This document shows positions 9,290-18,516 of a stretch of 64,000 nt of DNA, piece after piece (the first letter of the stretch is position 1; each line of letters starts with the position of its first letter). The translations under genes and the position numbers were made by a program. The notes beneath the pieces are model-generated. The model was not told the DNA's origin and made no database searches. It worked only from the letters and a program-made list of their open reading frames with translations. This stretch comes from Methylobacterium nonmethylotrophicum (lineage in GTDB: Bacteria; Pseudomonadota; Alphaproteobacteria; Rhizobiales; Beijerinckiaceae), in contig NZ_SRLB01000009.1 of assembly GCF_004745635.1 (NCBI RefSeq), forward strand, positions 1 to 64,000, read 5' to 3'.

Positions 9290-9382
9290 GCCGGGCCGGG
9301 ATCCGCCTCGCGCGGGTGACCGCAGAGGCACCGGCCCCAGACCTTGGGAAACGAGAGCCGCCGGCCAACGGAGACGAGAGCC

Positions 9383-10165
9383 ATGACGCAGATCCCCGAC
9401 GGCCACGCGCTCGCCGGCAAGCACGCCCTGGTGCTCGGCGTCGCCAACGCGCACTCGATCGCCTATGGCTGCGCCCGGGTCTTCCGCCGGCTCGGGGCGC
9501 AGATCGCCCTCACCTACCTCAACGAGAAGGCGAAGCCCTTCGTCGAGCCCCTGGCGCGCGAGCTCGACGCGCCGATCCTCGCGCCCTGCGACGTGCAGCA
9601 GCCGGGCGACCTCGAGGGGGTGTTCGCGCAGATCGCCGCGACCTGGGGCCGGCTCGACATCGCGCTCCACTCGATCGCCTTCGCGCCCCGGGCCGACCTG
9701 CAGGGCCGGCTCGTCGACAGCTCGCCCGAGGGGTTCGGGGTCGCCATGGACGTCTCCTGCCACTCCTTCATCCGCATGGCCCGGCTCGCCGCGCCGCTGA
9801 TGACCGAGGGCGGCACGCTCCTGACCATGAGCTACCACGGCGCCAGCAAGGTCGTGCCGAACTACAACCTGATGGGTCCGGTCAAGGCGGCGCTCGAATG
9901 CACCGTGCGCTACCTCGCCTACGAGCTCGGCGACCGCGACATCCGCGTCCACGCCGTGTCGCCGGGACCCCTCAAGACCCGCGCGGCCTCGGGCCTCAAG
10001 GACTTCGACCTCCTGCTCAACGAGGCCGTCGCCCGCGCCCCGATCGGCGAGCTCGTCGACATCGACGATGTCGGCCTCACCGCCGCCTTCCTGACCACGC
10101 CCTACGCCGCCCGCCTCACCGGCACGACGCTCTACGTCGACGGCGGCCTGAGCATCATGGCGTGA
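9383..10165 (+). CDS. fabI: Enoyl-[acyl-carrier-protein] reductase FabI-type
   Basis: The 260-aa short-chain dehydrogenase-fold enzyme reduces trans-2-enoyl-ACP with NAD(P)H. Seen are the FabI-type nucleotide loop GVANAHSIAYG, the CDV segment (D-V after ILAPC), the HSIAFAPR motif, and the FabI active site Tyr-x6-Lys in PNYNLMGPVK, with the second Tyr in TMSYHGASK. It ends YVDGGLSIM. The start MTQIPDG is chosen because ggagacgaga precedes it; a start 39 nt upstream has weaker support. Because it sits in a PHA-like operon and not with other fab genes, it may be a paralogue dedicated to that pathway. A housekeeping copy elsewhere in the genome would be needed to show this. Confidence 0.92.
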   Translation: MTQIPDGHALAGKHALVLGVANAHSIAYGCARVFRRLGAQIALTYLNEKAKPFVEPLARELDAPILAPCDVQQPGDLEGVFAQIAATWGRLDIALHSIAFAPRADLQGRLVDSSPEGFGVAMDVSCHSFIRMARLAAPLMTEGGTLLTMSYHGASKVVPNYNLMGPVKAALECTVRYLAYELGDRDIRVHAVSPGPLKTRAASGLKDFDLLLNEAVARAPIGELVDIDDVGLTAAFLTTPYAARLTGTTLYVDGGLSIMA

Positions 10166-10175
10166 GGCGATCGCG

Positions 10176-10577
10176 ATGGCCCTCCTCGTCGCCGAGCTCG
10201 TCACGCCCGAGCGCCTGATGTTCTCGGGCGAGGTCCGCTCCGTGCTCCTGCCGGCCGCCGAGGGCGACATGACGGTGCTGCCCGGCCACGTCCCGGTCGT
10301 CACCGCTCTGCTCGCCGGGATCGTCTTCGCCACCGACGCAACTGGCACCGGCCGCCGGGCCTTCGTCAGCGGCGGCTTCGCCGAGGTGACGGGGGAGCGG
10401 GTCACGATCCTGGCCGAGCGCGTGACGCCGATGGAGGAGCTGAACGGCGACCGGCTCGACCAGGAGATCGCCGAGCTGCGCCTGGAGCAGGACAGCACGG
10501 CGGATTACGCGCGCCGCGCCCGCTGCGACGCGGCGATCCGGCGGCTGGAGGAGGTCAAGGCGAGCCTGGGGGTGTGA
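10176..10577 (+). CDS. atpC: F1 ATP synthase epsilon-subunit paralogue
   Basis: The 133-aa product has the epsilon-subunit beta-sandwich signature: LVTPERLMFSGEV, then LPAAEGDMTVLPGHVPVV, and FVSGGFAEVTGERVTILAE. A short C-terminal helical part (RLEEVKASLGV) follows. In the enzyme this subunit sits in the central stalk and inhibits ATP hydrolysis. Here it stands without any other atp gene, only 10 nt after fabI and in the same orientation. It is either a second copy or a relocated only copy. The sequence looks intact over the N-terminal domain. The family call is strong; its role in this operon is unclear. Confidence 0.85.
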   Translation: MALLVAELVTPERLMFSGEVRSVLLPAAEGDMTVLPGHVPVVTALLAGIVFATDATGTGRRAFVSGGFAEVTGERVTILAERVTPMEELNGDRLDQEIAELRLEQDSTADYARRARCDAAIRRLEEVKASLGV

Positions 10578-10650
10578 CGTTAGCCCGGGCCCAGCCATCC
10601 GCAGGGCTGTCCGGGAAAATCTCGGAGCAAGACATGGCGCGGGTTCTCTC

Positions 10651-10859
10651 CTCTCCCCGCGGGCGGGGAGAGGGCCGTGTCTCTGTTCAGGAGATACGGC
10701 AAGCGCAGGCGAAAGCCGGAGCGAGGGTGAGGGGGTATTTCCGGATGAGCCTCTTCCGGAAACACCCCCTCACCCTCGCCCTGCGGGCTCACTTCATCGA
10801 CGACAAGGTCGTGGGGGATCTTCGATCCCCAGAAGTCCTCTCCCCGCCCGCGGGGAGAG
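10651..10859. repeat. Composite intergenic palindromic repeat (REP/BIME-like)
   Basis: Two copies of a GC-rich palindrome (ctctccccgc...gcggggagag) lie at 10651-10672 and 10838-10859. They flank a larger hairpin with 25-nt arms at 10721-10745 and 10755-10779 (one mismatch, 9-nt loop). The element fills the gap between the convergent atpC-like and ppk2 genes and could stop transcription from both sides. Related ctctccc...gggagag palindromes recur at 20591-20740. Confidence 0.85.
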
Positions 10860-10932
10860 GGGAAAACCCGTGCCTCTTGTTTTCCGGGACAGCCCTGCTC
10901 CGTCTGTGGGCCGTGGCCCGTGATGGACCGTA

Positions 10933-11790
10933 TCAATACAGCTCCGGCACGAAGCGCCGGTTGCGCAAAGTGTCGTCGTAGGCGTCCTTCTTGCTGCGCT
11001 TGGGCAGTTCCACCGGCTCGACCTCGCGCGCCTCGTAGGGGATCAGGTGGAGGAGGTGCGCGATGCAGTTCAGGCGCGCCCGCCGCTTGTCGTCGGAGCG
11101 CACCACGTGCCAGGGCAGGTCCTCGGTGTCGGTGGCCGCCAGCATCGCGTCGCGGGCGCGCGAATACGCGTACCAGCGCCGGTAGGACTCGACGTCCATC
11201 GGGCTGAGCTTCCACTGCCGCAACGGATCGTGGATGCGGGCCTCGAAACGGCGGCGCTGCTCGTGCCGGCCGACCTCGAGCCAGAACTTGACGAGCCGGA
11301 TGCCGCTGCCGGTGATGACCCGCTCGAAGGGCGGGCACAGGGCGAAGAAGCGCTGCCGCTCGGCCTCGCTGCAGAAGCCCATCACGGTCTCGACGCCGGC
11401 GCGGTTGTACCAGGAGCGGTCGAAGATCACGATCTCGCCGGCGGCCGGGAAATGTGCGAGGTAGCGCTGCAGGTAGAGCTGGGTCTTCTCCCGGTCGGAG
11501 GGGGCGGGCAGGGCCACGATCCGGAACACCCGCGGGCTGAGCCGCTCGGTGATCGCCCGGATGGTCCCGCCCTTGCCGGCCGCATCGCGGCCCTCGAACA
11601 CGACGATGATCCGCGCGCCGGTCTCCCGCACCCAGGTCTGGAGGTGGCTGAGCTGCACCTGGAGCTTGTGCAGCTCGCGCTCATAGGACTTGCGCTTGAG
11701 CCGTCCGCCGCCCGCGACCGGTTCGGCTTCGTCGTCGCGGATCTCGGCCAGCAATCCCTGGTCGGTCTCGTCCAGTTCGATCTTGTCCAT
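10933..11790 (-). CDS. ppk2: Polyphosphate kinase 2 (PPK2 class I-like)
   Basis: The 285-aa kinase transfers phosphate between polyphosphate and nucleoside diphosphates. Seen are a single PPK2 domain with Walker A FEGRDAAGKGGT, the lid region with PAPSDREKTQLYLQRY, Walker B IFDRSWYNRAGVE, KFWLEVGRHEQ with a following RFEAR, and a C-terminal basic tail. One-domain architecture and ~285 aa fit class I (ADP/GDP phosphorylating), though class cannot be proved by eye. ATG is preceded by ggggagg. It starts 13 nt after the stop of the RND permease and reads in the same direction, so it is probably the last gene of that operon, an unusual partner for an efflux pump. Confidence 0.93.
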   Translation of the reverse strand: MDKIELDETDQGLLAEIRDDEAEPVAGGGRLKRKSYERELHKLQVQLSHLQTWVRETGARIIVVFEGRDAAGKGGTIRAITERLSPRVFRIVALPAPSDREKTQLYLQRYLAHFPAAGEIVIFDRSWYNRAGVETVMGFCSEAERQRFFALCPPFERVITGSGIRLVKFWLEVGRHEQRRRFEARIHDPLRQWKLSPMDVESYRRWYAYSRARDAMLAATDTEDLPWHVVRSDDKRRARLNCIAHLLHLIPYEAREVEPVELPKRSKKDAYDDTLRNRRFVPELY

Positions 11791-11803
11791 GGCCGGTCCT
11801 CCC

Positions 11804-14800
11804 CTACTCCGCCGGCAGGTGCCCGGGCGCGCCGGCGGGCGCGTCGGCAGGCCTGCCGGGCTTGGCGGTCGGATCCGCCGCGGCCTCCCGGCCTCCCAGC
11901 AGGCGCCAGGCCCGCTCGCGCAGGCCCTGGAACACGACGTAGAGCGGCGGGATCACGAAGATGCCGAGGAAGGACGCGGCGATCATGCCGCCGAAGACCG
12001 GCGTGCCGACGTCGCGCCGCGCGAGCTGGGAGGCGCCGGTGGCGATGACGAGCGGCAGCAGCCCGAGGATGAAGGCGAAGGAGGTCATCATCACCGGGCG
12101 GAAGCGCAGCCGCGCGCCCTCGGTCGCGGCCTCGCGCAAGGGCACGCCCTTCTCCCGCTGCTCCTTGGCGAACTCGACGATCAGGATGCCGTTCTTGGCG
12201 GCGAGCCCGATCAGCACCACCATGCCGATCTGGGCGTAGAGGTCGAGGGTGAGCCCGCCCCAGACCATCGCCGCGTAGGCGCCGACGATGCCGACCGTGA
12301 CCGAGAGCAGCACCGGCACGGGGATCGTCCAGCTCTCGTAGAGCGCCACCAGGAACAGGAAGGCGAACAAGACCGCGAAGGCGAGGATGATCGCCGTCTT
12401 GCCTTCCGCCCGCTTCTCCTGGAAGGCGGTGTCGGTCCACTCGCCGCCGAAGCCTGCGGGCAGGGTGCGGGCGGCGACCGCTTCCATGGCGGCGAGCGCC
12501 TGGCCGGAGGAGACGCCCGGCGCCGGCCCGCCTTGCACGGTCACGGCACGCAGGTTGTTGTAGCGGATCAGTGCGGGCGGTCCGACGACGATGCGCACCT
12601 CGGCGAGGCTGCGCAACGGAACCATCTGGCCGTCCCGGTTGCGCACGTTGATGCGGTAGATGTCGTCGATCCGCCGGCGGTCGTCGGCCTCGGCCTGGAC
12701 CTGGACCTGCCAGGTGCGGCCGAACAGGTTGATGTCGTTGACGTAGTAGCCGCCGAGCGAGGCCTGCAGCGCCTGGAACACCGCGTCGAGCGAGACGCCG
12801 AGGATCTGGACCTTGTTGCGGTCGATGTCGAGGAAGACGGAAGGGTTCGTCGCCGAGAAGGTGCTGAACACCCGGTTGAGCTTCGGCTCCTGGTTGGCCG
12901 CGACGACGAGGCCGCGCAGCACCTGGGCCAGTTCCTTCGGATCGCCGCCGCGCAGGTCCTCGAGCACGTAGGCGAAGCCGCCGCCGGTGCCGAGCCCGAT
13001 GATCGGCGGCGGCGCGATCGGCACGACGGTGCCCTCGGGGATCGTGCGGAAGCGCTGTCCGAGCCGCGCGATCAGCGCCGCCGCGCCGTCGCCCGCGCCT
13101 TTGCGCTCCTCGAAGGGCTTGAGCGTCACCACCATGAAGGCGGCGTTGCTCTGCGAGTAGTTGTCGATGAAGTTGAGGCCCACCACGGTGGTGGCGTCGG
13201 CGACCGCGTGCTCCTCGCGCAGGATCGCCTCGGCCTTGGCGGCGACCTCCGAGGTCCGGCCGACAGCGGCGCCCTCGGGGAGCTGCACCACGACGAAGAA
13301 CGCGCCCTGGTCGTCCTCCGGCAGGAACCCCGTCGGGGTGATCTTGGCGAGCTCCACGGTGCCCCAGGCGGCGGCCAGGGACAGGACGAGCCCGACGATC
13401 GACAGGCGCACGATGCGGGCGACCGCGGCGCCGTAGCCGTCGCGCACGGCGTCGATGGCGCGCATGACGAGGCCCATGATGCCCCGCCGCGGCCCGTGAT
13501 GGGGGCGCAGCAGCACGCCGCAGAGCGCCGGCGAGAGCGTCAGCGCGTTGATCGCCGAGAGGAACATCGAGACCGCGACCGCCACGGCGAACTGGCGGAA
13601 GAGCTCGCCCGAGATGCCCGGCACGAAGGCGACCGGCACGAAGACCGAGAGCAGCACCAGGGTGATCGCGATGATCGGCGCGGTGATCTCCGCCATCGCC
13701 CGCTTCGTCGCCTCGCGGGGGGAGAGCTCCGGGTGCTCCTCCATCACCCGCTCGACGTTCTCGACCACCACGATGGCGTCGTCGACCACGATGCCGATGG
13801 CCAGCACCATGGCGAGCAGCGAGACCGAGTTCGCCGAGTAGCCGACGGCCTTCAGCGCGATGAAGGTGCCGATCAGGCTCACCGGCACGGCGAGCGTCGG
13901 GATCAGCGTCGCGCGCAGGCTTCCCAGGAACAGGAACACCACCACGACGACGAGCACGAAGGCCTCGACCAGGGTCTTCTGCACCTCGTGCACGGTCTCG
14001 GTGATGAAGGCGGTGGGGTCGTAGGTGACCTTCCAGGCCAGCCCCTCCGGGAAGGAGGGGCTCAGCGCCTCGACCCGGGCCTTGACCTCCTTCAGCGTCG
14101 CGATCGCGTTGGCGCCGGGCGACTGGTAGATCGCGATCACGGTCGCGGGGCTGCCGTTGAGCCGGGTCTCGCGGTCGAGGCTCGCCGCGCCGAGCTCGAT
14201 CCGGGCGACGTCGCCGAGGCGCAGGAGCGAGCCGTCCGGGTTGGTGCGCAGCACGATGTTGCGGAACTGCTCGGGCGAGGTGAGCCGGCCTTGCGTCTGG
14301 ATGCTGAGCTGCAGCTGCTGCTCGTCCGAGACCGGGCGCGCGCCGATCCGGCCGACCGGCGCCTGGACGTTCTGCGCCTTGATGGCGCCGATGACGTCGC
14401 CGGCGGTGAGGTCGAGCCCGGTGAGCTGGTCGGTCCGCACCCAGGCCCGCATGGCGTAGTCCTGCGGGCCCCACAGCGTCGCATCGCCGACGCCCGGCGT
14501 GCTCTTGATCCGGTCGAGCAGGTTGATGGTGACGTAGTTCGAGATGAACAAAGGGTCCTGGGCGCCCTTCGGCGAGTAGACCGCCAGCACGCCGAGCAGG
14601 GCCGACGACTTCTTCTTGACCGTGACGCCCTGCTTGCGGACGTCCTCGGGGAGCTTGGCGAGCGCGATCTGGACCCGGTTGTTGACGTTGACGGCGTTGA
14701 TGTCGGGGTCGGTGCCGAGCTCGAACGAGGCGGTGAGCGTGTAGCTGCCGTCGTTGCCGCTGACGCTCTTCATGTAGATCATCTTGTCGACGCCGACGAC

Positions 14801-15007
14801 CTGCGACTCGATCGGCTGCGCGACGGTCGATTCGACCACGTCGGCGGAGGCGCCCGGATAGGCCGTCGTCACCGAGACCTGGGGTGGCACGATGTCGGGA
14901 TACTGCGCCACCGGGATGGTGAGGAGCGCCAGTGCGCCTGCGATCGACGTCACGATGGCGATGACGATCGCGAGGCGCGGGCGGTCGACGAAGATGGCGG
15001 AGAGCAT
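11804..15007 (-). CDS. RND efflux permease (AcrB/MexB-like, HAE1)
   Basis: The 1067-aa inner-membrane proton-drug antiporter has the RND plan. An N-terminal membrane segment ([24 protein letters not shown]) precedes a large periplasmic porter domain. A block of transmembrane helices includes the proton-relay pair in [21 protein letters not shown] second porter domain and a second helix block ([18 protein letters not shown]) follow. The length is normal for HAE1 pumps (~1040-1070). The Pro/Ala-rich tail is cytoplasmic. The 5' end lies 4 nt after the stop of the membrane-fusion gene, so both are co-transcribed. No TolC-type outer-membrane gene is adjacent. Substrate is unknown; hydrophobic toxic compounds are likely by family. 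Confidence 0.95.
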   Translation of the reverse strand: MLSAIFVDRPRLAIVIAIVTSIAGALALLTIPVAQYPDIVPPQVSVTTAYPGASADVVESTVAQPIESQVVGVDKMIYMKSVSGNDGSYTLTASFELGTDPDINAVNVNNRVQIALAKLPEDVRKQGVTVKKKSSALLGVLAVYSPKGAQDPLFISNYVTINLLDRIKSTPGVGDATLWGPQDYAMRAWVRTDQLTGLDLTAGDVIGAIKAQNVQAPVGRIGARPVSDEQQLQLSIQTQGRLTSPEQFRNIVLRTNPDGSLLRLGDVARIELGAASLDRETRLNGSPATVIAIYQSPGANAIATLKEVKARVEALSPSFPEGLAWKVTYDPTAFITETVHEVQKTLVEAFVLVVVVVFLFLGSLRATLIPTLAVPVSLIGTFIALKAVGYSANSVSLLAMVLAIGIVVDDAIVVVENVERVMEEHPELSPREATKRAMAEITAPIIAITLVLLSVFVPVAFVPGISGELFRQFAVAVAVSMFLSAINALTLSPALCGVLLRPHHGPRRGIMGLVMRAIDAVRDGYGAAVARIVRLSIVGLVLSLAAAWGTVELAKITPTGFLPEDDQGAFFVVVQLPEGAAVGRTSEVAAKAEAILREEHAVADATTVVGLNFIDNYSQSNAAFMVVTLKPFEERKGAGDGAAALIARLGQRFRTIPEGTVVPIAPPPIIGLGTGGGFAYVLEDLRGGDPKELAQVLRGLVVAANQEPKLNRVFSTFSATNPSVFLDIDRNKVQILGVSLDAVFQALQASLGGYYVNDINLFGRTWQVQVQAEADDRRRIDDIYRINVRNRDGQMVPLRSLAEVRIVVGPPALIRYNNLRAVTVQGGPAPGVSSGQALAAMEAVAARTLPAGFGGEWTDTAFQEKRAEGKTAIILAFAVLFAFLFLVALYESWTIPVPVLLSVTVGIVGAYAAMVWGGLTLDLYAQIGMVVLIGLAAKNGILIVEFAKEQREKGVPLREAATEGARLRFRPVMMTSFAFILGLLPLVIATGASQLARRDVGTPVFGGMIAASFLGIFVIPPLYVVFQGLRERAWRLLGGREAAADPTAKPGRPADAPAGAPGHLPAE

Positions 15008-15011
15008 CGGG

Positions 15012-16121
15012 TCACGTCCTGCCGGCAGACGGCGAGGCCGGGACCGCCCGGACCGCGAGGCCGGGCCGCACCCGCTGCAATCCGTCGACGATGACGAGCT
15101 CGCCGCCGTTGAGGCCGCTCTCGATCACCGCCTCGGTGCCGCCGCCGCCGGAAGCCGGCGTCACGCGCCGCGTCACCGCCCGGTCGTTCTCGACCACGAA
15201 GACGTAGACGCCGCCCTGGTCGGCGATGAGCGCGCCTTGCGGCACCACCACCTTCTCCTCCGGCGTGCCGGTCTGGAGCGCGACCTGCACGAGCTGGCCG
15301 TCGCGCAGGATGCCGGCCGGGTTCGGCATGCTGGCGCGCACCAGCACCGTGTCGGTGGTGCGCTCGACGCTGATGTTGACGAAGTTCACCCGCCCGACCT
15401 GGTCGTAGGTCGAGCCGTCCGGGAAGCGCAGCCGCACCGCGATCTTGCTGCGGTCCAGCACGGCACCGCCCTGCTGCACGCGCAGGAACTCGCGCTGGCT
15501 CACCGGGAAGGTGACGTACATCGGGTCCTGGCTGACGATCGCGGTCAGGACCCCGCTGTCGGGCCCGACGACGTTGCCCTTGGTGACGCTGGTGCGGCCG
15601 ATGCGGCCGGCGATCGGTGAGACGATCTTCGTGTAGCCGAGGTTGATCTGGGCGGTCTTCAGGTTCGCCTCGTCGCCCATCACGGCGCCCCGCGACTGGT
15701 CGAGGGCGGCGCGGGCCTGGTCGCGGGCGACGACCGTGCCGGAATTGCGGTCGAGGAGGTCCTGCGCGCGCTGGAGCTGGATCGCCGCGAGGGTCTCGGC
15801 GGCGTGGCTGCGCTCCAGCGCGCCCTCCGCCTGGCGAACGGAAGCCTCGAACAGGTCGGGCTCGATCCGGTAGAGGGGCGCGCCCTCCTTGACGAGGTCG
15901 CCCTCCTTGAACAGGACCGCCTCGAGATAGCCGGTGACCCGCGCCCGCACCTCGACCCGGCTCACCGCCTCGACGCGGCCGACGAAGTCGAGCGCCTTGT
16001 CGATGGCCTTGCGCTGGGCGGCGACGGTGCCGACCGCCAGCGCGCCGGGGTCGGGCTCGGCGCGGGCGGCGGGCGCGACCGCGAGGGCGAGGACGAGCAG
16101 GAGACCGCAAGCTTGATGCAT
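15012..16121 (-). CDS. RND efflux membrane-fusion protein (AcrA/MexA-like)
   Basis: The 369-aa periplasmic adaptor bridges the RND permease to an outer-membrane channel. A signal peptide ([21 protein letters not shown]) with an AxA site, and no lipobox cysteine, is followed by the lipoyl-like half ([20 protein letters not shown]). A helical hairpin (about 95-165), the second lipoyl half ([14 protein letters not shown]) and a beta-barrel with [15 protein letters not shown] complete it. The ATG is the first codon of the signal peptide; longer upstream reading frames have no homology. It is the first gene of the efflux-ppk2 operon. Confidence 0.93.
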   Translation of the reverse strand: MHQACGLLLVLALAVAPAARAEPDPGALAVGTVAAQRKAIDKALDFVGRVEAVSRVEVRARVTGYLEAVLFKEGDLVKEGAPLYRIEPDLFEASVRQAEGALERSHAAETLAAIQLQRAQDLLDRNSGTVVARDQARAALDQSRGAVMGDEANLKTAQINLGYTKIVSPIAGRIGRTSVTKGNVVGPDSGVLTAIVSQDPMYVTFPVSQREFLRVQQGGAVLDRSKIAVRLRFPDGSTYDQVGRVNFVNISVERTTDTVLVRASMPNPAGILRDGQLVQVALQTGTPEEKVVVPQGALIADQGGVYVFVVENDRAVTRRVTPASGGGGTEAVIESGLNGGELVIVDGLQRVRPGLAVRAVPASPSAGRT

Positions 16122-16550
16122 GATCGCCCTCGCCACCTTCGCCAGGCTCGGATCCGCCCGCGTCCGGAGGACCGCGCGGCATCGTGGCAGCTCGCGCCGG
16201 GTCGGCTTGATCGAACGGGACAGCGGGGCCGCCGGACGACCGTCCCGGGCGGTGCCGGGGCATGCCCCCGCCCGCGGCCGCGACCTCGTCCGTTGCGCGG
16301 CGTCGGCCCGATCGGCCCGGCAGCCTCCTGACCGGCCCGCTCCGGACCCCGGGCATGCGCCGGTGCGGCCGCGCCCCCCGATCCGGCCCAGGGGACCCCG
16401 CGCCATGCTCCCGACCCGTCGCGCCGTTCCGGGATGCCCTCGGCGAAGCCGGTGATGCGGGCGATGCGCGCCGATGCCCGGCCGGCGCGCTTCCCAGGCG
16501 CACCGTCCCTCGGCTACGAGTGCGGCCCTGCACGGAACGACGGGTGACGC
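16122..16550. other. Divergent intergenic region (efflux operon / amiC)
   Basis: This 429-nt GC-rich gap separates two divergent operons and must contain both promoters. I see no convincing -35/-10 pair, operator palindrome or coding sequence. Confidence 0.5.
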
Positions 16551-17705
16551 ATGGTGGGCACGGGCAATGCGACGTGGCGCGTCGGGGTGCTTTTTTCCCG
16601 CAGCGGGGTGAGCGGGATCACCGAGACCGAGCACTTCCTCGGAACCGCGCTCGCGATCGAGGAGATCAACACCGCCGGCGGCGTGCTCGGTCGCGCGATC
16701 GAGCCGGTCTGCTACGATCCGGCCGGCGACATGGACGCCTATCGCGGCCTCGCCCGGCGGATGCTCGCCGAGGACGGGGTCGAGGTGGTGTTCGGCTGCT
16801 CGCTCTCGGCCAGCCGGAAGGCCGTGCTCTCCACCATGGAACGCCACAACGGCCTGCTCTGGTACCCGTCGATCTACGAGGGGTTCGAGTATTCCGAGAA
16901 CGTCGTCTATACCGGCGCCACGCTGAACCAGAACGTCTTCGCGCTTGCGGATTTCCTGCTGCAGGAATACGGCCCGCGGATCTTCATGGTCGGCTCGGAC
17001 TACATCTATCCCCGGGAATCGAACCGGGTGATGCGCGACCTGGTCGAGACCAAGGGCGGCACGATCCTGGGCGAGATCTACGCCCCCCTCGACGCGGACG
17101 AGGACGCCCATGGGCGGATGGTCGCCGAGATCCTGCGCGCCGCGCCCGACGCCGTGTTCTCGACCGTGGTCGGCCGGGGCGCGGAGCGGCTCTACCGCGC
17201 CTACGCGGCGGCCGGGATCGACCGCACGCGCTGCCCGATCGCGAGCCTCACCCTGGCGGAGGGCCAGATCCGGGCGATCGGCCCCGAGGCCTGCACCGGC
17301 CACGTGCTGGCGGCCCCCTATTTCGGCAGCCTCGAGGGCGACGAGAACCGCCGCTTCGTCTCGGCCTTCCGGGCGCGGTTCGGGCCGGAACGTCCGACCA
17401 GCATGTGGTCGGAGACGGCCTACGCGCAGGTCCACCTCTTCGCCCGCGCCCTCGCCGAGGCCGGCACGCTCGACGCCGAGCGCCTGAGCGCGGCGGCCCT
17501 GCGCCAGCTCTACCTCGCGCCGGAGGGCGAGCTCGCCTTCGACGGCGAGACCCGGCACATCTGGCTCACCCCCGGCATGGGGGTCGCGCGCGCCGACGGC
17601 CAGTTCGACCTGGTCTGGCGCGCCCGCCGCCCGGTGCGGCCCGACCCCTACCTCGCCTGGTCGCGCTTCGAGCTGAACGCCCTCGAGGACGGGTTGGCCG
17701 CATGA
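16551..17705 (+). CDS. amiC: AmiC-type amide-binding sensor / negative regulator
   Basis: The 384-aa periplasmic-binding-fold protein lacks a signal peptide and therefore acts in the cytoplasm. In Pseudomonas, AmiC binds AmiR and releases it when short amides bind. Motifs seen are WRVGVLFSRSGVSGITETEHF at the start (ligand-loop region), AIEEINTAGGVLGR, VFGCSLSASRKAVL, LLWYPSIYEGFEYSENV, MVGSDYIYPRESNRV and the C-terminal FELNALEDG. It resembles the urea/amide solute-binding proteins downstream but is adapted for sensing. Its stop overlaps the amiR start by 4 nt, which gives fixed stoichiometry of the two. Ligand (amide, urea or nitrile-derived amide) is inferred from the neighbouring nitrilase and transporter. 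Confidence 0.92.
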   Translation: MVGTGNATWRVGVLFSRSGVSGITETEHFLGTALAIEEINTAGGVLGRAIEPVCYDPAGDMDAYRGLARRMLAEDGVEVVFGCSLSASRKAVLSTMERHNGLLWYPSIYEGFEYSENVVYTGATLNQNVFALADFLLQEYGPRIFMVGSDYIYPRESNRVMRDLVETKGGTILGEIYAPLDADEDAHGRMVAEILRAAPDAVFSTVVGRGAERLYRAYAAAGIDRTRCPIASLTLAEGQIRAIGPEACTGHVLAAPYFGSLEGDENRRFVSAFRARFGPERPTSMWSETAYAQVHLFARALAEAGTLDAERLSAAALRQLYLAPEGELAFDGETRHIWLTPGMGVARADGQFDLVWRARRPVRPDPYLAWSRFELNALEDGLAA

Positions 17706-18343
17706 GCGCGCCGGCCCGCAAGACCCCGACCCGCACGATCCTGGACGACCTGCGGCGCGCCCGGGCGCTGGTCGTCCATCCGCGCGACGAGGAGGGCACG
17801 CTGCTGGTCGACCAGCTCCGTCGCCTCGGCTGCGAGGTCTCCCAGGCCTGGCCGCCCCCGGCGGCTCTGCCGCCGGACATCGACACGCTGTTCATCCAGC
17901 TCGACGACGCCGATGTCCGCCACCTGCTGCCGGCCATCGAGGAGACCGAGCCGGCGGTCGTCGCCGTCGTGGCCTACGAGAGCCCGACCTCGCTGAAGGC
18001 CATCGTCGACGTCAACGCCCACGGCGTCCTGACGAAGCCGCTGCGGCCGCGCGGGGTGCTGACCCAGTTCGCCCTCGCCCGCTACCGGCGCGGCTACGAG
18101 GGCCGGCTGACCAGCAAGATCACCCGGCTCGAGGAGACCATGAAGGGGCGCCGCAGCGTCGAGAAGGCGGTGCGCCTGCTCGTCGACCTCAACCGCATCG
18201 ACGAGGACGCCGCCTACCGGCTCCTGCGCGACCGCGCCACCGCGGCGCGGGTGCCGATGGCAAGCGTCGCCGAGAGCGTCGTGGCGGCGCACGAGGCGAT
18301 GAACGGGCTCGGCCTGCGCATCGCGCTGGCGGAGAAGACCTGA
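17702..18343 (+). CDS. amiR: AmiR-type ANTAR antitermination regulator
   Basis: The 213-aa RNA-binding antiterminator has a pseudo-receiver domain (about 20-120; LRRARALVVHPRDEEG to GVLTKPLRPRGV) with no clear phospho-acceptor Asp. A coiled-coil linker (about 130-150, RLTSKITRLEETMKGRR) leads to a C-terminal ANTAR three-helix domain (SVEKAVRLLVDLNRIDEDAAYRLLRDRA). In the Pseudomonas amidase system AmiR binds the leader RNA of the target operon and prevents early termination. Here the 173 nt directly downstream contain exactly such a leader with hairpins and an intrinsic terminator. ATGA overlap with amiC. Confidence 0.92.
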   Translation: MSAPARKTPTRTILDDLRRARALVVHPRDEEGTLLVDQLRRLGCEVSQAWPPPAALPPDIDTLFIQLDDADVRHLLPAIEETEPAVVAVVAYESPTSLKAIVDVNAHGVLTKPLRPRGVLTQFALARYRRGYEGRLTSKITRLEETMKGRRSVEKAVRLLVDLNRIDEDAAYRLLRDRATAARVPMASVAESVVAAHEAMNGLGLRIALAEKT

Positions 18344-18394
18344 TCCGGGCAGCGCCTGCCCGCATTATGGTCTTGCGGCCGCCCCTTCCTTGAG

Positions 18395-18460
18395 TATCGT
18401 AGCGATATGGGCAAGGTTGCCCAGCGGCCGCGTGCTGCACCACATCCCGGCTTTGGAGCC
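18395..18460 (+). promoter_or_regulatory. Candidate ANTAR-responsive leader RNA hairpins
   Basis: Between amiR and the nitrilase the RNA can form: a hairpin at 18395-18407 (tatcg-tag-cgata); P1 at 18408-18423 (tgggc-aaggtt-gccca), a hexaloop with A at position 1 and G at position 4, the known ANTAR-binding consensus; and a weaker P2 at 18449-18460 (ggc-tttgga-gcc) with G at position 4 but T at position 1. The 3' strand of P2 (18458-18460) is also the 5' strand of the terminator stem, so P2 and the terminator exclude each other, as expected for AmiR antitermination. Two gcggccgc copies (18375, 18424) bracket P1. Structure drawn by eye; not folded computationally. Confidence 0.65.
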
Positions 18461-18500
18461 TCTGGTCTGCGGAAGTCTTTTCCGCGTCCAGGGGCTTTTT
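18458..18500 (+). terminator. Intrinsic terminator in leader of nitrilase/transporter operon
   Basis: An outer 8-bp stem (gcctctgg / ccaggggc, one G-U pair) and an inner 6-bp stem (gcggaa / ttccgc, 5-nt loop) are followed at once by ttttt. This is a textbook intrinsic terminator placed 17 nt before the nitrilase ATG, so expression downstream should need antitermination, presumably by AmiR. Confidence 0.8.
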
Positions 18501-18516
18501 GCGTTTTGGAGCGATC

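Noticed and set aside
10176-10577. Part of an ATP synthase operon
   Set aside because: No other atp genes lie on either side; upstream is fabI, downstream a repeat and the convergent ppk2.
11690-15094. 1134-aa plus-strand frame opposite the RND permease
   Set aside because: Composition is His/Asp/Arg/Gly-rich without hydrophobic core; it is the shadow of a clear RND gene.
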